From contig JAVLUZ010000145.1 in assembly GCA_036768485.1 (NCBI GenBank), forward strand, positions 19,842,706 to 19,906,705: a stretch of 64,000 nt of DNA. Reading direction: 5' to 3'. Made by a program: the position numbers and the translations under genes. Positions 1 through 11,115 of this stretch are shown piece by piece; the first letter of the stretch is position 1; every line of letters starts with the position of its first letter. The notes under the pieces were generated by a model. The model was not told the origin of the DNA. It did no database searches and worked only from the letters and a program-made list of their open reading frames with translations. The DNA comes from Mermis nigrescens (lineage: Eukaryota; Nematoda; Enoplea; Mermithida; Mermithidae).

Positions 1-17
1 TGTGATCGTTAACGCAG

Positions 18-271
18 AATGTCCGGCTGCAATCGTCCTTTGTGCCCAACTGAATTGTCCATGCCGATATACGACTATGGCCGCGATTGTTGCCGGAGAC
101 GAGTGAATGGTTGCCACAGGCCCTTGTGCATTTCGCCCGGTTTTCAGTACTACGACGAGTATCGCCAGTGTTGCTACAAACGTGTCCAAGGGTGCTACTT
201 CCGGCCTCGTTGTCCCAGTACGCTACCGTTCTACGATTTTTCCAACAATTGCTGCCTTCGCCCAGTTCTAG
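18..271 (+). CDS. Exon of an unrecognised Cys-rich repeat protein (partial)
   Basis: This exon encodes three tandem Cys-rich modules of about 27-30 residues. Each has the pattern G-C-x(4,5)-C-x(12-14)-C-C, followed in modules 1 and 2 by x-[RK]-R-V; an aromatic/Asp pair (YDY, YDE, YDF) precedes the CC pair. Module starts read GCNRPLC, GCHRPLC and GCYFRPRC. The first base is placed after a GCAG acceptor at 14-17; the ATG at 19 could be a start, but no signal peptide follows, so an internal exon is more likely and the gene probably begins before the window. The exon ends at a GTCAGT donor (272) in phase 1, which matches the acceptor at 5410. Four cysteines per module suggest two disulfides and an extracellular or secreted protein. 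I do not recognise the family and assign no function. Confidence 0.6.
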
Positions 272-2029
272 GTCAGTCAGTCCTTCAATAAACAATGTTT
301 ATTTGAAAACAGGGAGAAGGACAGAGTACCGCTGTCTAATTATTATAAAAATAATCTGAACTATTAATTTCGAGTTGTCTGTGTGTGTTTGTGTGCGTAC
401 AAAAAGTTTTTACTGGATAATACAGTGATATTCATATTTTTCCTTTTCGGGCCTCTTGATTGAGAATTTTCGATCAAAATGGCTGGATCTGGCTCCTGGC
501 CGTGGACAAATTTGTTACATCACCCTAGACCAACTTCTGATGCGCTATCAACTGGTGTTAACTACCTTACACTGCAGTGTAAACTGAAAAAAACCGTAAG
601 AAAAACGTTTTTTTAAGTACATTTTTCTAAATATCTCGAATCACAGCAGACAAATTTAATTTAAATTTCAACCGTTTGTTAACAATGTTATGTCTGACCT
701 CACTTCAGAATTTGAGGAAAATTCACGGATTGGTTTTCGAGATACAGGAACCCAAACATACCTTATTCATAACGTAAAATTTAGGCTTTTCGTCTTTATG
801 CAGAAGCACAGCTTGGGTGTTACTTCAAAATTTGTCCCCTTGGGTTTCTTGGGGCTCTGATTCCAGATTCACTACTCAAAGTGCACGATCTGGCGCCATA
901 AAGCACATAGGAGATGAGTAAACAGGAAATTGCGAAGGGTTCTAACAAACATGGTTAAATATTGAGAGCGAGCTCGCAGCAGGCCAAAGTATCAAATTAT
1001 GAATACTGTTTTTGATGGTGTAAACTAGCATGCGTTCAATTTGATGTAAACCAACCGAAAGTAGCAAACGTGCGCCTTTCGAAAATGCTAATACGAATTC
1101 AAATTTTTCTGCTTCTAGCGGCTGATTTTGCATGTAACTTTTTGCATTTGTTCACAATGAGGACAAGCTTTTATGCGCAGAATTACAATGCCCTCTGATT
1201 GTCGCACGAGCAGAAATAGGAAGCAAGAAACATTAATAAGCAAGCAAGATGAATCAGTCTTTGTAAAGTGATCAAAGAAATTTGCTTAGCTAAAATGTAT
1301 CATTTTGGTGAGCATGGTGATGTACAACTAATTTGATTTGTTGAGCGAAAGGCAACCTCAGCTTCTTAATGATATTTTGACATTAATTGTAAGACTGAGA
1401 GGTGCCAAATAATTCATATTACAAAATGAGTGAAGAGAAAGCAGTAAAATTTCAAAAGGAATAAATATTTAGCAATATTTAAAAACGTGCGATACTTTTT
1501 AGATTATGGTTTTTATTGACATGCTTGTAAGTGCCTTGAAGTGCGTGCGGGGGAGGATTGGGGAGGGAGAATTACCGTAAATATTTCTCGCCTTATTTTT
1601 TGATGAAAATATCTTAATATATACACTGAGTTAAACGTAGTATATTTTCGTAGGTACTCTTTGTACGTTGCGTACTTGCTCCTACTAATCTTTAAAATGC
1701 ATATCACTTTCGTTTTCTTGAAAGGCAAATTATTTAAAAGCACCCGTTTTATTTATTTTTCATTCGAAAATTGCATGCCATTTGAGATCAACTGATAATT
1801 TTCTACCTGCAACCATAACATGAAATGATAATAAACGTTTTTTTCTCGGACGACGCTTCGCTTCTTGATATGTTCAGCGTATTGGTTGAAAAAAGCTTGC
1901 ATTCTACGTAAATTCTTCTTTATTCTGAAAAAAATTCGGACTTCTACAGTATGGTGACTAAATGACGTCATCAGACAAACTAATGCCTGTATCTCGACCT
2001 AAGCGGGAGCGATACCGATTGTGACCCGC

Positions 2030-2175
2030 TTCTCCCACCGTCCCGCTAGACCCACCGTCCCGCTAGACCCACCGTCCCACTGGACCCACTTTTTCGTCCC
2101 GCTAGACCCACCGGAAGTCTCGCTAGACCCACCATTTTGCGACCGTCCCGCTAGTCCCACTGTCTCGGAAAACCC
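2030..2175. repeat. 17-bp minisatellite, left outer arm
   Basis: About eight imperfect copies of ACCCACCGTCCCGCTAG, some interrupted (for example TTTTTCGTCCC). The inverse array is at 4495-4705. Confidence 0.8.
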
Positions 2176-2555
2176 ACCCGAAAAAATGAAGACATACATA
2201 TAACATGTGAAATGAAAAATAGTTATTAAGACGCTTATTATCAGCTTCACAGACTAACATAGTTGACTTCATGTAACGAGTTGAAACGAAATTAGCGCGA
2301 TCGAAATTCATGGCTCGATTCGAAATCAAAATTTCTATACAGTTTTTGAAGCGATGAAATTAACTGAGCACATGGATATTAGCCCTCCTTAGTCCCATTT
2401 TTAAGAACAGATTCGGATTTATTGACAATAACCTAATTATTATTTTCGATTCTTTAATGAGAATTTGCAACATCCGTTCGGCCCGATTATTGTTGAGCCG
2501 TCTTTGTGAAATGCCTACATGCTTTTCATCATATTCATGATTGCGTCTCAAGAGC

Positions 2556-3600
2556 CCCACCAGTCCCAACAGCGCCACCATACCAACAGCCCCACCGTCC
2601 CAACAGCCCCACCGAAAATCCCAACAGCCCCACCCGTCCCAACAGCCCCACCCGTCCCAACAGCCCCACCCGTCCCAACAGCCCCACCGTCCCAACAGCC
2701 CCACCGTCCCAACAGCCCCACCGTCCCAACAGCCCCACCGTCCCAACAGCCCCACCGTCCCAACAGCCCCACCGTCCCAACAGCCCCACCGTCCCAACAG
2801 CCCCACCAATAATCCCGAATAGCCCCACCAATCCCAACAGCCATACCAATCTCAACAGCCCCACCGTCCCAACAACCCCACCGTCCCAACAGCCCCAACG
2901 TCCCAACAGCCCCACCAATAATTCCAACAGCCTCACTGGTCCCAACAGCCCCACCAATCCCAACAGCCCCACCGTCCCAACAACTTCACCGTCCCAACAA
3001 CCCCACCGTCCCAACAACCCCACCGTCCCAACAACCCCACCGTCCCAACAGCCCCACCGTCCCAGCAGCCCCCACCAATAATCCCAACATCCCCACTAGT
3101 CCCTAGAGCCCCACCAATCTCAGCAGTTCCACCGTTCCAGCAGTCATACCGTTCCAACAGCCCCACCGTCCCAACAGCCCCACCAAAAATCCCAACAGCC
3201 CCACCAATAATTCCAACAGCCTCACTAGTCCCAACAGCCCCACCAATCCCAACAGCCCCACCGTTCCAACAACCCCACCGTCCCAACAACCCCACCGTCC
3301 CAACAACCCCACCGTCCCAACAGCCCCACCGTCCCAACAGCCCCACCAATAATCCCAACAGCCCCACTAGTCCCTAGAGCCCCACCAATCTCAGCAGTTC
3401 CACCGTTCCAGCAGTCATACCGTTCCAACAACCCCACCGTCCCAACAACCCCACCGTCCCAACGACCCCACCCTCACAACAGCCCCACCGTCTTAACAGC
3501 CCCACCAATAATCCCATTAGCCCCACCAGTCTCAAGAGCCTCACCAATCTCAGCAGTTCCACCATTCCAGCAGTCATACCGTTCCAACAGTCGCACTGTT
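2556..3600. repeat. 17-bp minisatellite, long inner array
   Basis: About 60 copies of GTCCCAACAGCCCCACC and variants. Perfect copies run 2690-2810. Higher-order blocks recur near 3080-3180 and 3350-3440, showing block duplication within the array. Open frames across it (Pro/Ser/Thr/Gln-rich on +, Gly/Leu/Trp-rich on -) exist only because 17 is not a multiple of 3 and the unit lacks stops in several frames. I do not call them genes. Confidence 0.9.
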
Positions 3601-4119
3601 CCAACCACACATAAGCTTGGGGAAGGGATGTTTAGAGTTTAACCCCTTAAACCCCCAAATTATGGTAGACCCCCAGAATTCTATATTTAGCACTTTACCC
3701 CACCAGACTTTTCGCTGCCAATTTTGGTTGCAACTACCCCACTGTTATAATCATAGCTTCATGGCTGCACGGTACGACCGGTCTGGAGAAGGAGTTTTGA
3801 GCCAAAAATGACCTCAAAACTGGCATGAATGTTAAAATAGCGTAAAAACTACACTAATCCACATTTTCTGGCTATTTTGAAGCAAATTAGCGTGAAAGTT
3901 TTGATTTTTATTGAATTTTTATACTTCACATCGATCTATGCATGCAATATGCAGCTACATTTGGGCAATACGTACTTTCCTACCTAAATTGTACGTAAAT
4001 GCTGTTCTTTTATGATCAAATGGAGCCCATATAAGTTCAAAAATTAAAAAGTACATCCGCCAAACGCACTTCTCGCATAATAGCAATCGCAGTAATGGTG
4101 TGGCTGCTGGGATTATCGG

Positions 4120-4381
4120 TGGGGCTTTGGGACGGTGGGGCTGTTGGGACGGTGGGATTGTTGCGACGGTGGGGCTGTTGGGACTGGTGGAGCTTTTGGG
4201 ACGGGTGGGGCTCTTGGGATTATTGGTGGGGCTGTTGGGACGGTGGGGCTGTTGGGATTGGTGGGGCTGTTGGGATTGGTGGGGCTGTTGGGATTGGTGG
4301 GGCCATTGGGATTATTGGTGGGGCTGTTGGGACGGTGGGGCTGTTGGGACTGGTGGGGCTGTTGGGACTGGGTGGGGCTGT
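4120..4381. repeat. 17-bp minisatellite, inner array inverted
   Basis: About 14 copies of GGTGGGGCTGTTGGGAC, the reverse complement of the long array at 2556-3600. The two can pair as arms around a spacer of about 0.5 kb. Confidence 0.85.
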
Positions 4382-4494
4382 TGTTTATTTATTTATTTGA
4401 TTAAGCATATATACTTGAATGGATACACTGTGCAAGCGTTTTTGTTTTTGATTATAAGCGTACATAATTTTCTTCTCTGATGGGTCTTCCAAGA

Positions 4495-4705
4495 CAGTGG
4501 GTCTAACGGGACGGTAGCAAAACGCTGGGTCTAGCTGGACACCTCATTATGCACGTGGTGGGTCTAGCGAGACTTCCGGTGAGCCTAGCGGGACGAAAAA
4601 GTGGGTCTAGTGGGACGGTGGGTCTAGCGGGACGGTGGGTCTAGCGGGACGGTGGGTCTAGCGGGACGGTGGGTCAAGCGGGACGGTGGGTCTGGCGAGA
4701 CGGGA
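4495..4705. repeat. 17-bp minisatellite, right outer arm
   Basis: Tandem GGTGGGTCTAGCGGGAC repeats, the reverse complement of the left arm. Perfect copies cluster at 4618-4690, with decayed copies outward and inward. Confidence 0.8.
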
Positions 4706-5409
4706 TCGCGATACCGACCCAAGGGGAGTACTATCATCCACATAAATCTAACCCTAAGTCTAGAAAAAATCGAGAAGTTTGAAAAAAATCAATAACTGTT
4801 GGGACTATACTTTGCACAACTGCATATACTGTTCTGTATAAGTGCCTAAAATTCTTTCATTTTTCATCCTTCAACCTCGCGCAAGGCAAATGGGGGTTTA
4901 ATCAAAGCCGCTGTATCACCGATAGGCTGACCTTGGGCCATATTTTTAGGTAACTGGATAAGGACATTCATGGGTGCATACTGAAGTCTGAATGAAAATT
5001 AGCCTGCCTGTTAGAAGGAGCGGTAGGAGATGCCTCTACTAGACCCAACATACTCGTAGTTGGCGGAATGACGAGACGTATTTGTATTGATTATTTCAAA
5101 AATTTCAAAATTCAGCCTAGATTTTCTCAAATCGTCGTTGGTAGATTTGGAGAAATTTAAAACTACTAATCGTTCTTCAGCGCTTCTGGATAAAATTAAT
5201 TTTAACAGAAATATGCATATATCTTACCCGTACCCGTAGCTGTCTTCTACAGTATCGATTGCTAACAAGTTTTTAGCGTTTCTCAGCTTTATGCTTAAAA
5301 TTTCAATTACGAAAAGCAACGAAGGAATTTTCTGTGCCATAATTAAGATGACTTTTGGAAATTTATTAAGCGTATTCTAATTTAATTTACAATTTTTTTC
5401 TGTTCGCAG

Positions 5410-5555
5410 GATGCAATCGACCATTGTGCAGCTTTTTCAATCGTTTTAAACGCCACCATCGTCATAGAAAAGGCCACCGCAGCAAGAAACACAGGTCTTC
5501 ATCAGGGAGCCGCGAAAACGAGTACATGCCTTTTTCTTATTCGTATTTTAAATGA
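5410..5555 (+). CDS. Terminal exon of the Cys-rich repeat protein, basic tail
   Basis: A pyrimidine-rich tract ending TTCGCAG precedes the exon. Joining the final G of the exon ending at 271 to GA here restores Gly, so the exon opens with GCNRPLC, a fourth copy of the module start seen in the upstream exon. That agreement in both phase and motif is the main evidence for the 5.1-kb intron. After the second Cys the module is abandoned: no CC pair follows, and about 40 residues rich in Arg, Lys, His and Ser lead to a short aromatic end (SYSYFK) and TGA at 5553-5555. The basic tail could bind an acidic surface or be processed; that is inference. Decayed copies lie at 15841 and 25803. Confidence 0.6.
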
Positions 5556-5649
5556 AACAGAATGTGCTTTTTTATTGCCATTTGAACATGAACGCTGTGA
5601 TAAGTTTATTGCATATGATCCAGTTTAGAAACTGGCAGTTGAACTTAAG

Positions 5650-5945
5650 CCTGATTTATACTTCACGCGGCGAGCGAAGCGGCGAGAAATTGTCGCAACG
5701 GCCTCCGCAGAAATTTCGCGCAAACCCATTTATACTTCGGGCTGCGGCGCAGCAGCCGGCGAATAATTCGCCGCCCCAATTTGATATATACTTCACGCGG
5801 CCGCCGCGCCGCGGACTGATTCGCAAAAGTCTATATTTTTTCGACGCTTTCCAATTTATACTTCTGCCGCGCCACAAGGAGTCAAAATGTTATTTTCAGC
5901 TTTTTCGGCCATTTTTTCGCCGCGCCACAAAAGTCAAAAAGCCCA
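5650..5945. repeat. GC-rich palindromic insert
   Basis: A sharply GC-rich block in an AT-rich surround, with repeated TTTATACTTC-[AG]-CGCGGC and GCGGCG/CGCCGC inverted motifs, for example GGCGAATAATTCGCCGCC around 5759-5776. Units B and C have unrelated sequence at this point. The open frames here on both strands (5552-6010 and 5656-5877) look like by-products of GC-rich repeats. Confidence 0.6.
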
Positions 5946-6228
5946 TTGCTCTTACGAATGCTTATGAGGTTTCGAGCCGAGTGTCGACGTCGAATCATTT
6001 TGAATTTTAATGAGAGAAGCATTTTTGCGCCCAGAGCGTCGTAGATGATGAATTTTTTTTAAATGTTCTCCGTAAGGTCAGAATAACGAACCTGACCTTT
6101 AAACTTTTCTACAGCCAGTGTTTGATGAGGTATGAAGACGTGAACGTTGAATTATTCCTACACCTATTTTCTAATGCCGATAGATAACTCCGTATTGTAT
6201 ATTGTTTGATCAGATTTTCCTTATTTCA

Positions 6229-7506
6229 GAGGTTTTTGACTCTCTTTAATAAATAATTATTTTTATCATCATACATAAATGCACTATTCTTAAACTTTAG
6301 TAAAATGATGAATATTTTCCAAAATAGTATAATCAAGCTGAAATCTTCCGATATGCCGAGTTGGCGCGGGGGTTGACAACTCCGTTCTCGGATGCGGTCT
6401 TAAGAAAAGAATGATGGTTCGAATCTTCTGAATGCTGACATTTTTCATTTTTTTAATTCTCTTGGCAAAACCATGCACTTCATTTGACTTATTCATCTAT
6501 TTAGGTTCTGCAGATAGCACTTTTTTGTTTTTTAAATTTCGCCTCAGTTCTCGAATAGGAGTGTGAAGAGTGCGAAAATCTGGGGGTGAAAAGACACATT
6601 TTGGCCGAGTTTTCGACTTGTTTATGTCTGCTAACAACTCCAGTTATGAGTTTTAGGAAATTTTTTCTGACAGATATGTACTACGGATCAAGAGCTATCT
6701 TGTGCATACCAGCAAACTTTTCTACAATCAATACGGAGTTAATACCAGGGTTTTAAACTTTACACTCTAGTGGATGAGTAAAAACCAGATTTTGTCCAAG
6801 ATTTCTCTGCAAACTTTTTCGGTTATGAGTTGGGATGAATTGAATAAAATAGAAATAAAGTAACTTCTAATGGCTACACGTCGAAGCAAGCCGCGTTCAA
6901 AAAAACGTAATATTGAGTTATTTATGGGGTGTAAAGTTCGAAATCTGAGATGTAAAGTGGGCAAAAAACAGGGTTTTTTCGTATTTTCATTGGTTAATCA
7001 TATCAAATATTTTGCGGAACATAAGTTTGGCACATACAAACTTACTACAATCAAAGGGCAGCAAACTGGCCCGAACCGAATTTATTTACATTCAATGGGG
7101 CGTTAGGTTCAGATTTTTAAAGTTTACAATGTGGTGGACAGTGGAAAATACGTGTTTGTACATTTTTTGTTCGCCACTTTCTCTGTTCGGAAGTCGGGCG
7201 AGGTCGAATAGGATAAAAATAAAGTACTTTCTAAGGGGTACGCGTCACAGCGAATTGCGTTTGTTTACATCAGTATTTAGCTTTTTCGGGGGGTGTAAAG
7301 TCAAAAAATGGGGGAGTTAAACGTGTTTCTGTCTTGTTTTTCTCTGTCAAGTTCTGGGTTATGAGTCTGGACATAATCTCAAGTCTAAACATGAACCAGA
7401 AACCAAATGTCATATGCCAGTTTGTTTGCACACAACAGTGGTCTTAAGTGGTTGATATGTGATATTTAGTTTTTTTTTGATGTACTGAAATCACGCTAAT
7501 TAAAAG
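6229..7506. mobile_element. Partial copy of the large foldback element (arm)
   Basis: This segment matches 56105-57880 closely, including the tRNA-like stretch and the blocks beginning GGGAGTGTAAAGAGTGCG or similar, but lacks the outer end and the final part of that arm. It joins directly to the inverted-repeat element at 7507-8281. Short open frames inside (6290-6496, 6767-6964, 6870-7106, 7012-7320) recur in the other copy with frame disruptions, so they are not called genes. Confidence 0.7.
6353..6440 (+). pseudogene. tRNA-like sequence (Ser/Leu type), A and B boxes
   Basis: TGCCGAGTTGGCGCGGG fits an A box, and GGTTCGAATCT, about 50 bases later, fits a B box with T-loop. The long gap between them suggests a tRNA with a variable arm (Ser or Leu). 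Acceptor pairing is not convincing, so this is probably a tRNA-derived repeat rather than a working tRNA. A diverged copy is at 56228-56315. Confidence 0.5.
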
Positions 7507-8281
7507 TAGTGTACTAGCAAAGAAAAATGCTCCGATGGAACAAAAATGATGAATATACTTGGAATTGTGGATTATTGAGGATGTAAAAGGAGGGGAGTAG
7601 GGAAAATCTACCTAAAGTCGCAAAATCTGCTAAAAATCACACTTTCTCTAAGCAACACTAAAAATCGAAGTATATTCTGCGGCCTCTAAAAAAGTGTCTG
7701 TTTTAAATAATGTTCAAAGTTTCAGGTAAGAGTGTATAAACGGAATCTGCAATGTTGACTTTTTTAAAATTGCTGGCAAGTAGCAACGCTGACTAGCTTC
7801 GTATCCTGATTGATAGAAAACTAAGTGGTATTGTATTTAAAGTTGTTTCATTTTGTTTTGAGCATTAAAGCAAGCAAATCAGGGGCCGATTGATTAGTGC
7901 ACACAATCGTTAAGGGAGTGCTAGTGAACCTACATTTAGTCTGTTTCAAGTCATCAAGTCAACTTACGCGTTTCCTACTGTTTTAAACCATTCATTCGAT
8001 TGGCTTAGGAAGACTGTCAGTTTACTGAACATCATTTCCCATAGCTACTGCATAGCTAATGTGCTGCTTTTTCAATCATTTTATGGTTAAATTTTTATTT
8101 TAATCTGTTGGCCGCAGAATATACTTCGATTTTTTGCGTTGCTTAGAGAAAGTGTGATTTTTAGCAGATTTTGCGAATTTAGGTAGATTTTTCCTAGTCC
8201 CCTCCTTTTACATCCTTAATAATCCACAATTCCAAGTATATTCATCTTTTTTGTTCCATAGGAGCATTTTTCTTTGCTAGT
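7507..8281. mobile_element. Inverted-repeat element, about 775 bp (GTACTAGC ends)
   Basis: Two arms of about 170 bp (7507-7685 and 8112-8281) are near reverse complements and begin GTACTAGCAAAG. They surround a core of about 430 bp. The core is found in the opposite orientation at 58060-58510, where it sits at the centre of the 5-kb palindrome. No intact transposase frame: an open frame in the 58-kb core is broken here by a stop. Confidence 0.75.
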
Positions 8282-9134
8282 TCTTGAATACCTATGAGCT
8301 GTAATTGGCCGTGCAGATTACGTGTAGAAAACTGCTTGCTTAGCAAGACTCTCTTTCCATAAAAATTTCAAATAGCACGACTATCCTCTTAGTCTGCTAA
8401 TGATGGCAAGTACAAAGAAGCCCAAATTTCCGGCTTTGAGTGGTTTGCAAATGGCCACAAGAATACTTGGTGCCAGAATACTGCTTTACTATTGGACCTG
8501 TTTTAGCACTAATCTTATCTCATTTTGTTTTCTTCTTCTCGACGGGTGCCATCAAAACGATGAATAAGTTAAATGTAATATAATATGATAGTATGATAAT
8601 TGATATAATATATTTTTGATATATTGTGCTCAATATTCTATTTTCTATGTAAATTTGTTTCTAGGTTCAAAATGAATCATATTTTAGCTTGACAGACTTG
8701 ATTATGCTACTCAGAAGCTAGTCTAGAATCTAAATTCAATCGTCATTTAATTCCTTAGAAACTATTAAATATACTGAAGTATTTTTTCCTGTTTATCGTC
8801 CTGTGTATACTTGCTTCAGCCCTGCATACAACTATGGTGGATACTTGCCACTCCTAGCACAGCGAAACGGTACTCACCAGATAGTCAATCAATCGGTAAA
8901 CGTGAACTTTGACTCAGGCACGAAAATTGCGGAAGATATCGGAGTTGATCCATAAAACTTTTTCTAACAGATTGTTCGTTTTGTTCCCTAATTCCATGTT
9001 TTTCTGTTCTATATTGATATTACATTTTTGATTAAATGTTAAGATTAGAACGAGTTGCGAAAATTTTGCAGAGCAAATCAATTAATTAGCATGGGGCAAG
9101 TAGGTACCTACATTACGATTACAGTAGTTATAGC

Positions 9135-9363
9135 CACAGGTGGGCGGCACCAAAATTCTTGGGGGTGCAAATTTTTCAAAGGTCAAAAAATGGTCTTCAA
9201 CATGGGGATAATTTTTCAACGTGTCTCATCGAGCACTATCCGTTGGCATCGAAAAATTGAGAAGAAACAAATTTTAAAAATTGAATTCTAGGGGTCGGGT
9301 ATTTTGGTTTCTGAGGGTATTCGGCATTCTGGGGATGCATACCCCAAACCCCCCATGCCCACG
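9135..9363. mobile_element. hAT-like MITE, unit A copy
   Basis: Bounded by an exact 8-bp duplication GTTATAGC (9127-9134 and 9364-9371). Ends begin CACAGGTGGGCGG and finish ATGCCCACG, imperfectly inverted. It is present at the same site in units B and C, so it predates the triplication. The size and 8-bp duplication fit the hAT superfamily; the assignment is inferred from ends only. Confidence 0.8.
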
Positions 9364-9559
9364 GTTATAGCCTCTCTTCTCGTGTAACCAACGAGGGGAA
9401 GCTCAAAAGGGATTGAGTCTATTATTCGATATTCATTTCATTTTACTTCCGGCATTAGCTCTTATATGTTAAGTAATCGACATACATATGTGCATAGGAA
9501 AGGAAGAATGAAACGTGAAACGATGAAATTTTAAATTAAGGAGATGCGCCGCCACATTC

Positions 9560-9796
9560 TCATTTTGATTCACTTTTGGACTTCTTATCGGACGTCTCTT
9601 GAAAATTACGTTCTTTCGAGTGTGATGGCAAAGCCTCTTCTATATCTCTGCTTGCGCTCAAGCTGCTGCCTCCTACCACTATTGATGAGCTCCTTATTCC
9701 GACAATTATTGCAAATATCATAATGGCTAGACTTTGCAAAACGAATGTAGCAATCAAAGCAATCAAGGCAATCACGAGATAGGATTCATCTTTCAT
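9560..9796 (-). CDS. Possible small single-pass membrane protein (unit A)
   Basis: A 78-residue frame. Residues about 6-33 form a strong hydrophobic segment (IALIALIATF...MIFAIIVGI) followed by a Ser-rich, then acidic/basic hydrophilic tail ending in KSKSESK. On this strand TTATTTAG stands immediately before the ATG, which could be a splice acceptor, so this may be a last exon rather than a whole gene. The unit B copy has a three-residue in-frame loss in an LIA repeat and a few substitutions. Keeping the frame through an indel is weakly in favour of coding, but the copies are too young to prove it. No family recognised. Confidence 0.35.
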   Translation of the reverse strand: MKDESYLVIALIALIATFVLQSLAIMIFAIIVGIRSSSIVVGGSSLSASRDIEEALPSHSKERNFQETSDKKSKSESK

Positions 9797-10199
9797 CTAA
9801 ATAAATTTATGAAAAATAGGTATATTTTTAAACCTTTTTTATGGTACTACCAAGTATATGCTTGGAATTTATGCAGTTTATCAAAAGTTTCCAATTTTCA
9901 ATGAAAACGTATTTTTCTGCTATTTTCAAGGTCGCAGATTACTAAAAATTAAGTTATACTGCGCGGAAACCAAGATTAAAGAATAATTTTTTGTAATTTG
10001 TTTGCACAAATTTTCAAGAAATTTTTTTAATTCTACTATTTTTAGCATGGTTTACATCCAGTTGAAGATTTCTACTTAAATACGATTCAAACAGCATTTT
10101 TGAATCATCTCAAAGTTCCAACCATTTGAAGATTCAAACAGTGGAATGCAGAATATCCATAATTCATTTTAAAGTCATTTATTTAAGTCATTTCTAGAG

Positions 10200-11028
10200 T
10201 TCATTGTGAATATATAGTAAAAAAATCGATGAGAGTCTCGAACCTGATTTTTCGAACTTTTGTTTCAAAACAAAACACAATGCTGATAAAGGCTTTTACA
10301 ACTTATGTTAGGCCCATTCTTGAGTACAGCACTGTAGTTTGGAACCCCTACCTCATTAAGGACATAAATTTAGTAGAAAATGTACAACGAAGGTTCACAA
10401 AGCGATTATTCAATGATAAAACTCTATCTTATGATTTTAGATTGAAGGAATTGTGTCTCGAACGCCTAGAACTTCGACGGCTCTATTTTGATTTAAACAT
10501 GGCCTATTCTATCATAAAATTTCAAGCACTGCCTTTTGAAGACTTTTTTGTTCTCAATACGGGGTCAAATCGTGCCACAAACTCTCGGAAACTAATTGTA
10601 AACAAATCAAATCTGAACATTAGAAAATATGAATTTTGTAATCGAATTGTTTCTGTATGGAACTCTTTGCCTGAGCATGTTATACAAGCTCCTAACTCGA
10701 AAGCGTTTATGATGAGATTGAAAACCCTTGATTTTAATGCTTTTCTTCAGGGCCGTAAGTAAGCGCATTTCTAATTGGCCTTTACGTGTCCTTGTCTATC
10801 AAACTTTTTGGTCCAGATTTAATATTACTCGTATTTCGCATTAATAAAACCGTAATTTATGCACGCAGGTAGTTGTTTGGGTATCGTTTGGAATTATATA
10901 ATGTATGTATCAAAAATTTTCTCGTGCAATTGAAAAATAATACGCGTGTTTCGATGTCGATTTACTTAAATTATTTGCCCAATTTTTCGTTTGATGACAA
11001 ATAAACTTTTGATTTGATTCGATTTTAA
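10200..11028 (+). mobile_element. 5'-truncated non-LTR retrotransposon
   Basis: Unit A alone carries this block; unit B runs from the shared GATGCAGAAT straight to the GACCTAAGC minisatellite (about 19925-19965). It contains the last part of a reverse-transcriptase ORF (10229-10762), about 240 bases of 3' UTR with AATAAA near 10845, and a simple (TTGATT/TCGATT)n tail at 11000-11028. 5' truncation and a short simple-repeat tail are typical of LINE insertions. Exact target duplication not identified. Confidence 0.8.
10229..10762 (+). pseudogene. Reverse transcriptase C-terminal part (Jockey/CR1-like)
   Basis: The 177-residue frame matches the region after the RT catalytic core in many animal LINE ORF2 proteins: a KAFTTYVRPILEY segment at residues about 23-35, then VVWNPY and NVQRRFTKRL, and near the end VWNSLPEHV. 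That succession (a 'thumb' region followed by a short C-terminal domain) is common to Jockey, CR1 and related clades. The RT catalytic motif (F/Y-A-D-D) and the endonuclease domain are absent, so it is a fragment with no activity. The frame remains open to a TAA at its end, suggesting a recent insertion. Clade assignment would need a phylogeny. Confidence 0.8.
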
Positions 11029-11115
11029 GCATCTATACATCGACCTGAGCATCTATACATCGACCTAAGCATCCATACCTCGATCTAAGCGGGAGCGACT
11101 TCGACCTAAGCAGCC
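11028..11115. repeat. 20-bp minisatellite, left arm (unit A)
   Basis: Four copies of GCATCTATACATCGACCTAA-type repeats, followed by GCGGGAGCGACTTCGACC. The inverse array is at 12560-12715. Confidence 0.8.

Larger units (their letters stand above)
1999..4727. mobile_element. Element with inverted minisatellite ends
   Basis: Unit A carries about 2.7 kb that is absent from units B and C. Those units have, at the same place, only two to three copies of a 21-bp repeat containing GACCTAAGCGGGAGCGATACC-type sequence (about 15107-15164 and 25069-25128). The insert is bounded by arrays of a 17-bp repeat, CCGTCCCGCTAGACCCA at the left and its reverse complement at the right. Inside are a long array of a related 17-mer (2556-3600), a low-copy spacer (about 3605-4090) and the inverse of that array (4120-4381). 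The whole can fold back on itself. No transposase is encoded. The spacer shares sequence with 37550-37760 and 50180-50500, so it holds an older repeat. Confidence 0.75.

Noticed and set aside
2360..3610. Several long open frames on both strands giving Pro/Ser/Thr- or Gly/Leu/Trp-rich proteins
   Set aside because: They are translations of a 17-bp minisatellite in all frames; several overlapping frames are equally open, and no start context or splice support exists.
2030..4705. CRISPR-like array because of regular short repeats
   Set aside because: Units are head-to-tail without unique spacers and the genome is eukaryotic; this is a minisatellite.
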